64,000 nt of DNA from Anoplolepis gracilipes (lineage: Eukaryota > Arthropoda > Insecta > Hymenoptera > Formicidae). The DNA lies in contig NC_132976.1 of NCBI RefSeq assembly GCF_047496725.1, positions 2,712,001 to 2,776,000 of the forward strand, read 5' to 3'. Shown here one piece after another: positions 53,026-64,000 of the stretch (position 1 is the stretch's first letter; each line of letters starts with the position of its first letter). The notes under the pieces are model-generated. The model saw only the letters and a program-made list of their open reading frames with translations. It was not told the origin of the DNA and searched no databases. The position numbers and the translations under genes are program-made.

Positions 53026-55254
53026 ATGGTGGTTTTGAATGATTCCGATAGTGAAGACGAGCTACCGCCAGGTTGGGAGGAGAGGACAACATTGGACGGA
53101 AACGTTTATTACGTGAAGTAAACATGTTTTCTTTCTTTTTTTTTTCTTTTGCAATAAAGTGTCATTAATTCAAGAGCGTGATAGAAAAAAATTTGTAGCA
53201 TGAAACTGCAGAATTTGTTAGTCATTTAAAAATTATAATATTGTTTTGCAGTCACTACACTAAAGGCACACAGTGGACGCATCCCAGAACCGGTCGTAAG
53301 AAGATTGTCGACGGAGGTATGTATTTTTATTTTAACAGTTCTATGTCATGTTGAATACAACATATGGTTTACCACATACGATCATTCTGTATATAATTCC
53401 AAACAATATTTGATTTTATAAAACAGCTTGCAGTTTGTAAGTAGTAATCAGCTTAAAAATTTTTACATAATTATGTATGGAAAAAAACTTTTTGCTTGTG
53501 ATTTTAATAATTATTATATTAGATAAAATTAATAATAATAAATTAAATATAGGATATTCAATGTTTAATCACATTTTCCACAGAATCTAATTTAGGAATT
53601 CAAAAAATTACTAATAATAAATATATATAGTAATTAAAATAGAAATAAAAGATTCAGATTCAGATTTAAAAATTTTTAGAATTACCACCTGGATGGGAGA
53701 GGTGTATATCAGATGATGGTAAAGTGCTGTTTGTAGACCATACAAATCGTACAACAACCTACACCGATCCACGACTAGCCTTCGCTACTGAATATAGAGA
53801 GATGTCTCAGCCATTACGACAGAGATTTGATGCAAGTAGCACTGCTTTAGCAGTGTTGCATGGTCGAGATTTACGTAACAAAATCGCTCTGGTTACAGGA
53901 GCCAATACAGGCATTGGTAAATAAAAGTTGTGCTAATACACATTAATTATCCTTACAATTTTACTGATTAGAGAAAACTGCCTGCATACAGGATTTGAAA
54001 CAGCTAGATCATTGGCTTTACATGGCTGCAATGTGATATTAGCTTGTAGAGATGTAGAAAAGGCTAATGAAGCTATAAGATGCATTCAGAAAGAAAAGGA
54101 GACTGCTAATTGTGTGGCTTTAGAAATGGATTTATCATCACTGCGTAGTGTGAGAGAGGCTGTCGAGCAGTTCAAGCAGAAATTTAAGTAATTTCATTAT
54201 ACATATGTTATTAAAATAGTATAGTCATTAATTATTTTATTTTACAATGAAATTTTCCAATTCCTTAGATCTCTCCATATTCTCATATTAAACGCTGGTG
54301 TGTTCGGAATACCTTATCAGCTAACAAATGATCATAACGAAACGACGTTTCAAGTCAATCACTTGTCACAGTTTTATCTGACACTTTTGTTAGAGAATAT
54401 TATACAGAGCTCCAACAATCCTAGAATTGTAATACTCTCCAGTGAATCTCACCGGTAATATCTCAGTATATTCTACTTCATTTAATTAAATACAAAATCG
54501 GAATCTTTGTAACTAAATTATTATATGATTTACAGGTTTTCAATGATACGTACGCCAGAAGATATTCAACGATCAACTTTGTCTCCTCCACCGCACAAAT
54601 ACTGGTCAGTGGGAGCGTACAACGACTCGAAACTCTGTAATATTTTATTCGCGCAAGAACTAGCCCGAAAATGGCCCTCTGTAAGCGTATTTGCTTGCCA
54701 TCCTGGTAACTTGGTGTCTACATCCATATCACGTTATTGGTGGCTATGGCGATTATTATTCTTCTTCGTACGACCATTCACAAAGTCATTGGTATGGAAT
54801 AAATTTTCTAAGAAATTATTGCAAATTGCAGTAAATATTATAAAATGAAAAGAGCGAGTTTTGTAGAAGAGCATAAGAAGAAATATAATTCTTTAAATTT
54901 ATATTCTTTTAAATATTTACATTTCTTTTTTAACACTTTCTTGGTTTATTATATTCCATATTGTTTTATTTGTTACACTTTATGAAAAAAAATAGGATAA
55001 CAAACAACATATTATATAATGCATTACAGCAACAGGCAGCAAGCACAACAGTATTCTGTGCTACAGCTCCCGAACTAGAAGGTGTGACAGGAGGCTATTT
55101 CAACAACTGTTTTCGTTGCCAGCCATCGAATCCAGCACTAAATGTTGCATTAGCTGCGCGATTGTGGACTTTCAGTCAGGATATGATAGCAGATAGTTTA
55201 AGAATAGATGAGGATAATATAACAAAGATATGTAATATATATCGAAGATTATAA
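53026..55254 (+). CDS. Wwox: WW domain-containing oxidoreductase
   Basis: A short-chain dehydrogenase/reductase with two N-terminal WW domains, a tumour-suppressor and metabolic-stress factor in animals. Seven exons: 53026-53117, 53252-53316, 53680-53916, 53992-54187, 54269-54454, 54536-54791 and 55030-55254. All phases agree, giving 418 aa (human 414). WW1 spans about residues 13-46 with Trp17, Trp39 and Pro42. WW2 spans about 54-87 with Trp58 but Tyr80 in place of the second Trp, as in the family. The SDR cofactor motif TGANTGIG is at 125-132, LILNAG at 202-207, the catalytic serine region SSESH at 254-258 and the YNDSK active site at Tyr287/Lys291. The HPGN and RPFTKS motifs and the C-terminal ELEGVTGGYFNNC also match. 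All catalytic residues are present. A basic RTGRKK after WW1 corresponds to the reported nuclear signal. The start ATG is the one that places an acidic lead (DSDSEDE) before WW1. Confidence 0.97.
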
Positions 55255-55572
55255 TAATATCATATATACAGACAGTTATAATTTATCAATTATTTAATAA
55301 CAGGTGAAATGGGAAAGAATTTTTTAATCATATTATAATTATACATATGTATTTGTACATTTGTAAGAAAAAAAATAATTAAGAATTAAAAACAAAGACT
55401 TTTAGAGAGAGAGAGAGAGAGATAGAGAAATATGATGTAAAATGTAAATAGATCCAACCAAGAATGATTGATTAAATAGTTTGCTCTCGATTTCTTTTTT
55501 AATTTTTTTACAATTTCCATTCATTTTTTAATAGTACATAAATATGTAAAACAAAGATTGATTTGATAAGGA

Positions 55573-55578
55573 AATAAA
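55573..55578 (+). terminator. Candidate poly(A) signal of WWOX
   Basis: AATAAA about 320 bases after the WWOX stop and about 75 bases before the E-box pair of the next gene. Confidence 0.5.
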
Positions 55579-55640
55579 GATGTAATTATAGTTTTTTTAA
55601 TACTACTGATTTTAACACATATGAACGTGTTGCACATAAA

Positions 55641-55685
55641 TTACGTAACATGTCACGTGACTCGTAATTGTCACGTGATTTACGT
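55641..55685 (+). promoter_or_regulatory. Paired CLEAR/E-box elements upstream of Tango6
   Basis: GTCACGTGAC (55652-55661) and GTCACGTGAT (55670-55679) lie 18 bases apart, each flanked on the outside by TTACGTA(A). The whole block is nearly dyad-symmetric. GTCACGTGAC matches the CLEAR element bound by MITF/TFEB-type bHLH-Zip factors; USF and others bind the same core. The pair is 80-105 bases upstream of the Tango6 start codon, a typical promoter position. Confidence 0.6.
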
Positions 55686-55756
55686 AGAGTTAGTAGAACA
55701 TAACCTAAACTAACAAATTTTCTTTAAATAAACGTCAAAGAAATGTCAAAGGAAGC

Positions 55757-58700
55757 ATGGATTATCACGAAGTATTATCCACATTAATATCCAGTAGTGA
55801 TGGTGGTATATATTTAAAGATAATAAGTTAAATAAATTACTATAGTTTTAAATATAATGACAAATTAAATAAATATCATTATTATATAAATTGCATTTTA
55901 ACCTAACTAAACTTATATTTGTAGAGAATGTTAAAAACTTTGATGACAAGCTGGCGCGAATATTGGAGAAAGTAATGCCGCTTCTACCAGAAGATATAAA
56001 GCAATCGATCAGAAATGTTAACATCAGGTAAAATTTTATACTGCTAAAAGTATTCATAAGGCTAAATGTATAGGAACCAAACATTTTAGACATGTTTTTA
56101 TTTACAGAAATCAGTATCTACAAACAATAATTTATATGCTACGCAACATTAAAGAGGAAAATGCAAAAAGAGATACTGATGCGCTCATTAGTGTGAAGCA
56201 ATATTGTTCTGTCAAAATTGCAGTGGAATTAATAGTGTCTATTGGAATTATACCTTTCCTATTATCTGGTGTTGGTATAGATATGGCTAAATTATATCCC
56301 AGAGCTTTAAAAATTTGTCAAGAGGAAGAGGAATTAAGCTGCCTAGAGGTAAGAGTGTTTTACCAGTTCTTGCAAAATAAGATTTGTATTGTGTAATTTT
56401 GTATGATAACTTTCACTGCATATTAATTTTATGTTTCAGAAATATGAACAATTATGTTTTTCAACACATTCACTCCTAGAACTGTTTGATGACCTCAACT
56501 TAAGACCAGCTGTACTTTCCCAAATTGGTTCTTTAATGGCTGCCCTATTACAATTGTCTCATGCTCCCCTGGCTAAACCTTCGAACAAAGTTCAACCCTC
56601 CAATGCAAATAAACAAGAATTTCATATGACGACAGAAGAATACCAAAGGCTACAAAATCGCCAAAAAGAATTTCATAGTAAATTTAATTCATTATTAAAC
56701 AATTGCCCGCAGTATATATGTTTCCGGGAATTAATGATAATTCTTGGAATGCAAAACGCGCCAAAGTGGCTGCGTAGAGAAACTCAGAATTATTTAATTA
56801 AAATACTTGTACAATCAAATGGAGTGTCGTCATTAATCGCTGCGATTTGTGAAGACGATCTGGATCTGGGTGCAGATTGGGGGAAACTAGAAACAGTTTC
56901 TAAATTGATAGCAGCATCTCATGGAAAGAATGCCGAAGAGTATTATAAAGCTGTATGTCCACAGGTACATCTATATACATATTTTTATGCATGTCAATAA
57001 TTACACATATATATTTTAAGAAATATATAAAATATATTTTTTAGAGTATATATAAAATATATATTATATAATAGATTTGTCATGTTTTTATTGTCCTTAT
57101 AAGTTTTTTGTTTTTTTAGATTTTAGATCTTCTATCTTCAGGAAATACAAACCATAGTTCGATAATAGCAAATTGCTGTATCAAGGCCTTGTATGATTAC
57201 AATCCGGATGCTTGTCGGAAATATATTATAGAAGTTATTTGTGCACCTTTACTAACAAAAGAACCGTACATTATGAAATCCGAAAAGGAAGTAGAGCAAT
57301 GTATAGATAGTTTAGCAAAATGTTTTTTAATGGAAGATGCCAAGTTTAAGCATCTGCCTTGCACGATTATTTTGCGCGTTGCTACGCCTCTATTCTGCCT
57401 GTATAATACAGTTCGTGAAAGTGCTTGTATATTAAAAATGAATTTACGACGACTATTATTGAAAATTCTTGAGGAAGAGACTACGCGAGAAAAACTTTAT
57501 GCAGCTTTCCTGGGACACGATACATTGTCAGAATTCGGAGATTACGTGACGGCACAGTTCGGGCCAACCGGTGGTCTCCAGATTACTGACCTGAATAAAA
57601 ATTTGAAATACGAAGAAGTAGCTGATACCGTTTTTGAACTGGTATCCATCGCAAAGGATTTATCTCCTAGCTTATTCTGTTATATGTTAAAGTTTTTGTC
57701 TAATATAAATAAGTCCAGCTACAAAGTTGAACGACACACAGTGCTGGAAACGGAAGATGATAAAATAGAACACATCACGATACAATTGGCGGCTCACAAG
57801 CTTCTGTCGCAATTAGCCAGCACTAGTACCATTCAAGACGCACAAGTAAAAAATCCCACGCCACTGCTGTCATTTATAAAGTCGTTGTTCGATGCGTATA
57901 CAAAGAGTTATCAAGATCAAATGGAAGAGAGCGAATGCGAAATGCTGTACATCAGTTTAATGCTGATAAAATTTCTGGTTGAGAAAAAAACTATGCTCGA
58001 AATCAATCTGTTAAAAGATTTCGCTACGTTTTTAGAGAACCATCGCAAGAATTCGAGTTTGCCAATACAACTTAGATCGTTGATCGACGAAGTGATGGCC
58101 TGCATCGTGACATATAATCCAAACGAAAAATCTCGAGTCAAAAGTGAAGAAAGAAAACATTATCAAGACATGTCGATAAATCCTACGACGTCGAACAAAT
58201 TTGACGAGGCCATTAAGGATCTTGCGGACCCGTTACTTCCTGTTCGTGCACATGGTCTCATAACGCTTACAAAAATGATCGAGAGTAAAGATCCTTGTGC
58301 CGTTGCGCGAAAAGGAATCATTTTGCGTTTGTTCCAGGTAATTTTTAAATGTTTCACTAAACCATTCCTTTTACAATTTATATCACTTCGACGATTTGAT
58401 TGCAGGAAAATTTGAAACACGAGGATTCGTTTGTATATCTGGCATCTATTAATGGACTCTGCGCGTTGGCAACTGCATTCCCAAAAGAGATCATAGAGAT
58501 ATTGATACCCGAATATATCGATATGCCCAATCGTGCAGACGTGGAAATAACCGTTGAAACTAGGATAAAACTCGGGGAGATATTGGTCAAGACAACGAGA
58601 ACTTTGGGTACGCATAAAAATCCCTTCTTTATTATTCTCTCTTACATGATTTTTAAAAATCATATAAATTTTTTCCTCTAATAAAATTATATTAATTTCT

Positions 58701-59390
58701 TTTCTTTTCTGTAAAATTATAAAATATATCAATAACAAATGATCATTAACGAAAATGCATACATCCGGGAAACGATAAAATAGAATGTAACTAACGATTT
58801 CTATATTTGCGAGTTTCGAGCAAGAAGCAGGCGTACTAATCGAAACGTGACATTTCTTAGGTGAAATGAGCGTAATTCATAAGAACGTGCTAGTCAACGG
58901 GTTTTTGTGCGCGACACGTGACGCGGATCCCTTGGTACGAGCCTCCAGTCTCTCTTGCTTGGGAGAACTCTGCAAGGTTTTGAACTTTCGATTAGGAAAC
59001 ATTCTTATCGAGGTACGTATATACATATAAGGTGTTCAGGAAACTGAACGAGTCTCTCTACAAACTTGATTTTAATACTTTTAGATTCTTTACTGCATCA
59101 CATGCATAATAAAATCGGACAAAACGCCCGAATGCCGTCGTGCCGCTGTGTTAGTCGTTACACTTCTATTTCGCGGCCTCGGTCGAGACACGTTGAACAG
59201 TCTCGGAAGCGATCTAGTCGACTTGTACCGTGGACTGAAGCATTTGCGTGATAATGATGACGATCCTGTACTACGGCTTCACGCTCAATTGGCCCTGGAG
59301 GAGATCGATCATATTGTACGGGACTTTCTAGCCGCACCGCCTAAACTTGAAAAGAGAATATTTTTATTGGATCCACCGTCGATTCCATGA
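55757..59390 (+). CDS. Tango6: Transport and Golgi organization protein 6 (RTP1-like)
   Basis: Tango6 was named from a fly secretion/Golgi screen. The yeast relative Rtp1 acts in nuclear import and assembly of RNA polymerase II. Eight exons: 55757-55805, 55925-56027, 56108-56348, 56440-56964, 57120-58337, 58406-58607, 58861-59012 and 59085-59390. Phases agree, giving about 931 aa of helical ARM/HEAT-like protein without signal peptide. The WLRRETQNYLIKIL...DWGKLETVSKLIAA...EEYYKAVCPQ stretch (about residues 250-305) and the C-terminal HAQLALEEIDH region match the family's conserved RTP1 domains. DPLLPVRAHGLITLTKMIES marks the first conserved RTP1 C-terminal block and DADPLVRASSLSCLGELC the second. 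The first donor is ambiguous: it could be 55802 or 55805, changing one residue without changing phase. I chose 55805 because GTATAT fits the donor consensus better. Converges with Rab3GAP1. Confidence 0.92.
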
Positions 59391-59759
59391 CACTGATAAA
59401 AACGCAATATTTTGTATATACAACGCAATAAAAATTATATTTAATTTGTAAGTCTAGAGATAAATATTTTCTCTAAAAGATAATATTATCTATTTACAAT
59501 ATGCAGTAAGACGAACAAAAATCTGACTAAAAAAATATCGCACGTTATACTGTACACACGATTGTTTCTTGCGCTTGTTTTCACCATGGGAATGAAATCG
59601 AAAGCTGCCTGATATGTTGAAGAAATAAATTGTCGGCGAGGGGAAAAAACAAAGAAAACGAAATGTATACACATGATTCGTAATCACTCTTAGTCACCGC
59701 AAGCACGACGTTGCGGACAATTACATAAATTCGACCACGACGGCGAATACCATTCGACA
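59391..59759. other. Overlapping 3' flanks of Tango6 and Rab3GAP1
   Basis: 369 bases between two convergent stop codons. AATAAA at 59427-59432 serves Tango6. The best minus-strand signal for Rab3GAP1 that I see is an ATTAAA (59440-59445), which would make the two mRNAs overlap at their 3' ends. No coding frame of note. Confidence 0.55.
59427..59432 (+). terminator. Candidate poly(A) signal of Tango6
   Basis: AATAAA 37 bases past the Tango6 stop codon. Confidence 0.6.
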
Positions 59760-62329
59760 TTACAGGAATGTCGTATCTTCGGAAAAGAATCCGGCTAAGC
59801 GAATGTGATCTCGTTTAAGACAGGCATACAGTCGCTGTGGTTGCGGGGTGGAAGCCGGCGAAGGCCGCGGCATTATTGCTCGTAGAATAAACTCCTTGCA
59901 CGACGGTTCGGGAAACATTTTATATCGACCATCTCCCGCGGCGTTGACTGCGTTGTTGCTGTTGCTGACGGACGTCATCATGTGAGCGGCCTAACACACG
60001 TAAAATAAAAATATTTTATATTGAAATATATGTGTAATAATAATAATCATGACCTCTCTCTCTCTTCTTTTTTCTCTGTAAAAATTGTTACCTTTTGAGC
60101 ATCGCGGAACATTGCCGTTATTCGTGCTCCGATGTCTCCCCTGGAACCGCCAGGTACGCTCACTTCCTTTCCTCGCATCAACTGAATCAAGAAGGCTGTA
60201 AATTCTTTGGAGTCTTTACCGCCTAACTTGTGCTGCAGCGAATTCACCTGTGCGACTAGCGCCTCCACGCTCTCGATGTCGCGGGTGATTTCCTGAGAAA
60301 GAATTGAATAGCTTGTTGTATAAATATATAATATTTATTAATAAATTTCAATATTCCAAATTTAATAACAATCGTAATAGTCCTAATTATAGATCGAAGA
60401 TGGACGTACATACCTCATATAATTGTAACTTTTGATAAATCGGTTTCGTCGCAAATTGCAGTTTATTGAGTATGCTCTGCGCTACGTCAGACAGACTTGG
60501 TAGAGCCTCCTGTTTTTGCGAACTCAGGGTGTGGAGCGCGGCATGCGTCAAAGACGGCAGCAGGAGTTGCGCTACCTGGCCTATTCGCTTCGAGCACAGA
60601 TAATGTAGAGCCTTCTCCGCTTCTCGCGTATCGTCGAACAATCGTTTCTGTCGGTGCGCCGGAACCGGTTGCGACGATGCCCACGTCGTCGACCACGGAT
60701 TATCGGGGATCATCATACGCGGCGACAAGTGACCTGCATTTTAAGATTTGATGTAAAGAATGTTGCAATGCTACATCACTAAAATTTCAGGACATCCCTT
60801 TTATATATTTATATAAAATATTTCAATTTAGAAAACTTAAATTTATATATTTGCCTTGTAGCTTATAAATATTCTCGTGCGGTCTTTCGTACATTATTAT
60901 TATCAATCTTGACATAAAGCTTGTGTTTTTTTTTTTAGTAAAAAATAATTTAATATCACAGTTATAATAAATTTCTTAAGGCAAAGAACCTTCAATTATT
61001 TGATTGAGATAGGCGACATAAATAAATGTGATTACGAATATAATAGATTTTTCAAAAAGTGATATATATATATATATTTCTAGAAATTTTCTTTGTGTAA
61101 CGAAAACAATACTGACCTTTCCCTTGTCCCCATTCATCGACACCTTCGTCGTCGATCCAATCTCTCGGGGAATACCATCGAATGAAGTCCTCTAATCCTG
61201 CGCCAGGATTTGCTGCCTGTATTATATATAATAAAAGGAAATATATATGTACACACGCACACACTTTGCAAAAAGATTCATCGCCAGATTTTAAGATCAA
61301 TACAAACCTTGAAGGATTCCATGTCGGATAGCAGGGATGCGCTCATCATCCGAGCTCGCATTTCGGATGCGTATTTGTCGGTACCGAGTTGCATCATCAC
61401 CTGCGCGTCCTCCTCCAGTTGATCCTCCGTCTTCGGTACCGGATCCTGCGTGATTGGTAGATAAAGAGGATCTCCAGTTTGAATCAGCCTACACATTAAT
61501 TTCCATAACGTTAAGTCACAAAACCATGTATATTTTCAACTTCAACTTATTCCGCCCGCAGAATAATACGAATATCATATACATAATTGTAAAAAATATA
61601 CATATTTAACTCTCTTTATTTAAACAACAAAGACGTCAACAAGATGTTGAACATTGTTCACGCTGTTTATTAGCACACTAATTTAAAGAGTATCATATAT
61701 TTTAAGATACTAATTTAACTTTCGTTCTTTTTTAGATAATCAAATTGAAATATTCCAACTTTGCAAATCAAGAAGAGGAATTTCACTTTATAAATTCGAA
61801 TCTCTATCAATTTACGGGTGTCACTCGCTAAAACAAGCCAACCTGAGTGATGGGTGTTTAGCCAATCTTCCCGCGGGCTTGTTCCACAGCAGGTGCTTCG
61901 CCTTCAGTTGCATCCTCGTAGACGAAATCTCATCATTTGCCAGTTCCTCGCTTGAGCATTCGAAGAATTCCTCTTCCTCGGATTCTGCGGAAACCGAAGA
62001 GTCAAGTGTTTTCAAGTTTCTCCATCGACCGTCCTTCACACGTGAAAGCGCAATTAATATTGTGAGTGTTACCTGTCTCCTCTATATCATCACTCTCCAC
62101 ACTCAGAGATCTATGTGCATTCTCCTCCCTCGTCTTCTTTCTTGCTATGCAGCAATTCATCATCTACACCCACAAAAGGTAAGAATGAAGTCAATGGCAT
62201 TTTTTTCTTTCTCAAAGAAAACGCATAAGTTACATAAGCGTTACATAAAATATTTGGTAATTCGCGTATACCTGCAACTTTTGATGCAACAAACACGTGC
62301 GAACGGAATCTGGAAAACCAGGCCCGACT
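59760..62329 (-). CDS. Rab3GAP1: Rab3 GTPase-activating protein catalytic subunit, 3' exons (partial)
   Basis: This protein is the catalytic half of the Rab3GAP heterodimer, a GAP for Rab3 and exchange factor for Rab18. Eight exons (minus order): 62329-62272, 62163-62073, 61984-61843, 61488-61308, 61216-61117, 60733-60414, 60292-60092 and 59990-59760. Phases agree and encode the last 440 residues of a family of about 980 aa. Visible landmarks: CLLHQKLQMMNCCIARKKTR, an acidic ESEEEEFFECSSEE linker, GDPLYLPITQDPVPKTEDQL, LEDFIRWYSPRDW (whose Arg corresponds, from memory, to the catalytic Arg728 of human), the QKRLFDDTREAEKALHYL block and the C-terminal EFILRAIMPRPSP...RLAGFFSEDTTFL. The exon at 62329 starts after an acceptor, so the 5' half lies beyond the right end of the window. 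One intron (61985-62072) is only 88 bases, and its acceptor was set by frame and by the acidic motif. Confidence 0.94.
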
Positions 62330-64000
62330 CTGAAACAAGAATACAAAGACTGTTGCATATCGTGAAACGACTAGATTGACTCGAGAGCACCATTCTAAGG
62401 TGGAGATCTATCGCATCCTAAATGAATTTCACACATTTTTACTTTTTCCCGAAAGATAAATTTTCTAAACGTCATCAAATGAAATTAGAAATTACCGCAG
62501 TTAGAAATTTAATGTATATCTCATACATAAAATATTTATATAAATAATATATCTTATATATCGATCTGTAGCACATTTATAAATACGTGGAAAAGATCAC
62601 AAGGAAGATTACAGATTGGTGTTCATATGACGAAGAAAATGTTAGATGTTAGAGTTAAATAGGTTTGTATGTGACACCAATTATCAATTTAGTAACCAGT
62701 TGCTTCCTATATTTTATAGTAACATTTTAACATGTACACGCGTAGCGGTAATCCGCATATTCCACATACATGCAGTCGCAATAAATTACATTGCATCTTC
62801 TATCGTCAGTAATAAATATCTAGCTGTGCTAATTACATGTATCAAATCGTACGCGATGTTATTAAAGTCATCGAAGTTATTCGAAATATTTATGTGTACC
62901 TTATACCTGATAAAATGATGTCAATTAACATTGTAGCACAGTTGAAAGAATGTATTTTTATTTCTATTATATATAAAACAATTTTTATTTTTTCAAAAAT
63001 AATTAAATAATATTTTTTACGTATTTATTACATTTAGGATTTAATTGTAATTGTATCGTTCATAATAATGAAAATTAAATATGGATAGAAAAACATATTC
63101 ATTTTTTAAATCTTTCGAAAAGAGTATATTTTCAATTTCTCAAAAAAAAAAAAAAAAAGATCTAAAATTTCAGTTTTAACTTCAATCTACCTTTTTTACA
63201 AACTATCTAAATAAATTAATTAGATTTATTTATCAAATTTATATAAAATTAAGCTGCAATAGCAGCGCATATGACGCTAAAGACACAACTGCAATATACT
63301 TATAAAATTTTGTCGCGTATAGCTGGCTCAGGGACACGATTGGAAGTCGAGGGAAGCAACAGGTGAGGGCTAAGCTCGTTCTCAACCTTTGAAAGGTTTT
63401 ATAATCTTAAAAAAAGGACAGAGTATATGTGATGTAATCATCATAGAGGAAGATGCATATAAATGGCTAAGATTCTACTCAGAAGAGTCAGAAAATCTTA
63501 ACAACTTTGCACATTATCTTATTTGTTTAACACTGGAAGTCTCGAGCGGTTTTTCTGACTATTTCTATTTTTTAGATTAGATTAGATTTCTTGTGTAAAA
63601 GATGGGATTCTGAAATTTTATTTTTTACACAAGAAATAGGGTATTAATTTAAAAAATAAAAATAAAAATGATTGGTCGGTATTCCTAATGTTAATACATA
63701 AACTTTAAATCGGTGTGGCATGCGAATGAAAAGTATCTTATTGTCAGTAAATAATGTGTTATTAAATTAATTAAAATATTAAGAACTGCAAAAAAGTGTA
63801 ATTTTCTTTTTTTTCAAGTTTCTGCTTATAAATACAAAACTGCGTGATTACAATATTCTTTTTGACACGTACATTATGATAAACGATTGTAATTAAAAAT
63901 TGTCCAAAATGTGTTTATTTAATACATCTTTTTAAAGTAATATCGTTAAGATATTACTATATATTTGTAATACTATATTATTATTATATTATTTTACTAA
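62330..64000. other. Rab3GAP1 intron or 5' flank, no exon recognised
   Basis: AT-rich DNA upstream (on the minus strand) of the first visible Rab3GAP1 exon. I find no coding match on either strand. It contains a poly(A) run at about 63143 and a perfect 15-bp-arm hairpin (63586-63637). The 63300-63400 patch is GC-richer but unrecognised. Confidence 0.6.
63586..63637. other. Perfect 15-bp hairpin
   Basis: ATTTCTTGTGTAAAA (63586-63600) pairs exactly with TTTTACACAAGAAAT (63623-63637) around a 22-base loop. It lies in non-coding DNA. It is too short for a typical miRNA precursor on its own, and its function is unknown. Confidence 0.6.

Larger units (their letters stand above)
55255..55756. other. 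Intergenic: WWOX 3' UTR and Tango6 promoter side
   Basis: Tandem genes on the plus strand, 502 bases apart. The first half is AT-rich 3' UTR with a short (GA)n run. The last 120 bases hold the E-box pair that I list separately. Confidence 0.6.

Noticed and set aside
61821..62039. Continuous frame reading upstream into VKDGRWRNLKTLDSSVSA before the acidic Rab3GAP1 motif
   Set aside because: The acceptor at the start of this frame would leave a 39-base intron and a phase clash. The acceptor at 61985, with a good pyrimidine tract, restores phase and the conserved acidic motif.
1..64000. CRISPR arrays, operons, integrases, viral or toxin genes
   Set aside because: No regularly spaced repeats, no prokaryotic gene layout and no such protein signatures. 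All recognised genes are spliced animal orthologues.

Overview
This is a nuclear window from an insect, most likely a hymenopteran and plausibly an ant. The coding genes are animal orthologues split by short GT-AG introns. Base composition swings sharply between AT-rich and GC-rich patches, CpG is not depleted, and simple repeats are abundant. The species call is an inference. I see no bacterial, CRISPR or viral element.

Layout. Bases 1 to about 40,530 hold no exon that I can recognise. This 40 kb is AT-rich DNA broken by GC-rich islands, many microsatellites, two MITE-like elements (6261-6862 and 13813-14139), a 72-bp-arm inverted repeat at 27 kb, and several stretches rich in homeodomain/POU-type sites that look like enhancers. 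The first recognisable exon, at 40533, begins inside an ankyrin repeat behind a splice acceptor. The N-terminal half of that gene (mind bomb 1) must therefore lie further 5', and much or all of the 40 kb may be its intron or upstream regulatory DNA.

From 40.5 to 62.3 kb the window is gene-dense. It holds mind bomb 1 3' exons (+, 40533-44123), cytoplasmic dynein light intermediate chain (-, 46824-50049), mitochondrial ribosomal protein L15 (-, 50764-52352), WWOX oxidoreductase (+, 53026-55254), Tango6/RTP1-like (+, 55757-59390) and the 3' exons of Rab3GAP catalytic subunit (-, 59760-62329, continuing off the right end). I rebuilt exon by exon, and all junction phases agree. The complete genes give about 515 aa (Dlic), 295 aa (mRpL15), 418 aa (WWOX) and 931 aa (Tango6).

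The genes are ordinary housekeeping or signalling genes: Notch-ligand ubiquitination, dynein cargo adaptor binding, mitoribosome, SDR enzyme, secretory/RNA polymerase II assembly factor, and Rab3/Rab18 regulation. They share no pathway. mRpL15 and WWOX are head to head across 673 bp. Tango6 and Rab3GAP1 converge with only 369 bp between stop codons. mib1 and Dlic converge across 2.7 kb. I found no convincing new biological system. The best leads are the structured inverted/direct repeat at 27 kb, the two MITE families, the POU/homeodomain-site clusters in the gene-poor part, and a pair of CLEAR-type E-boxes just upstream of Tango6.
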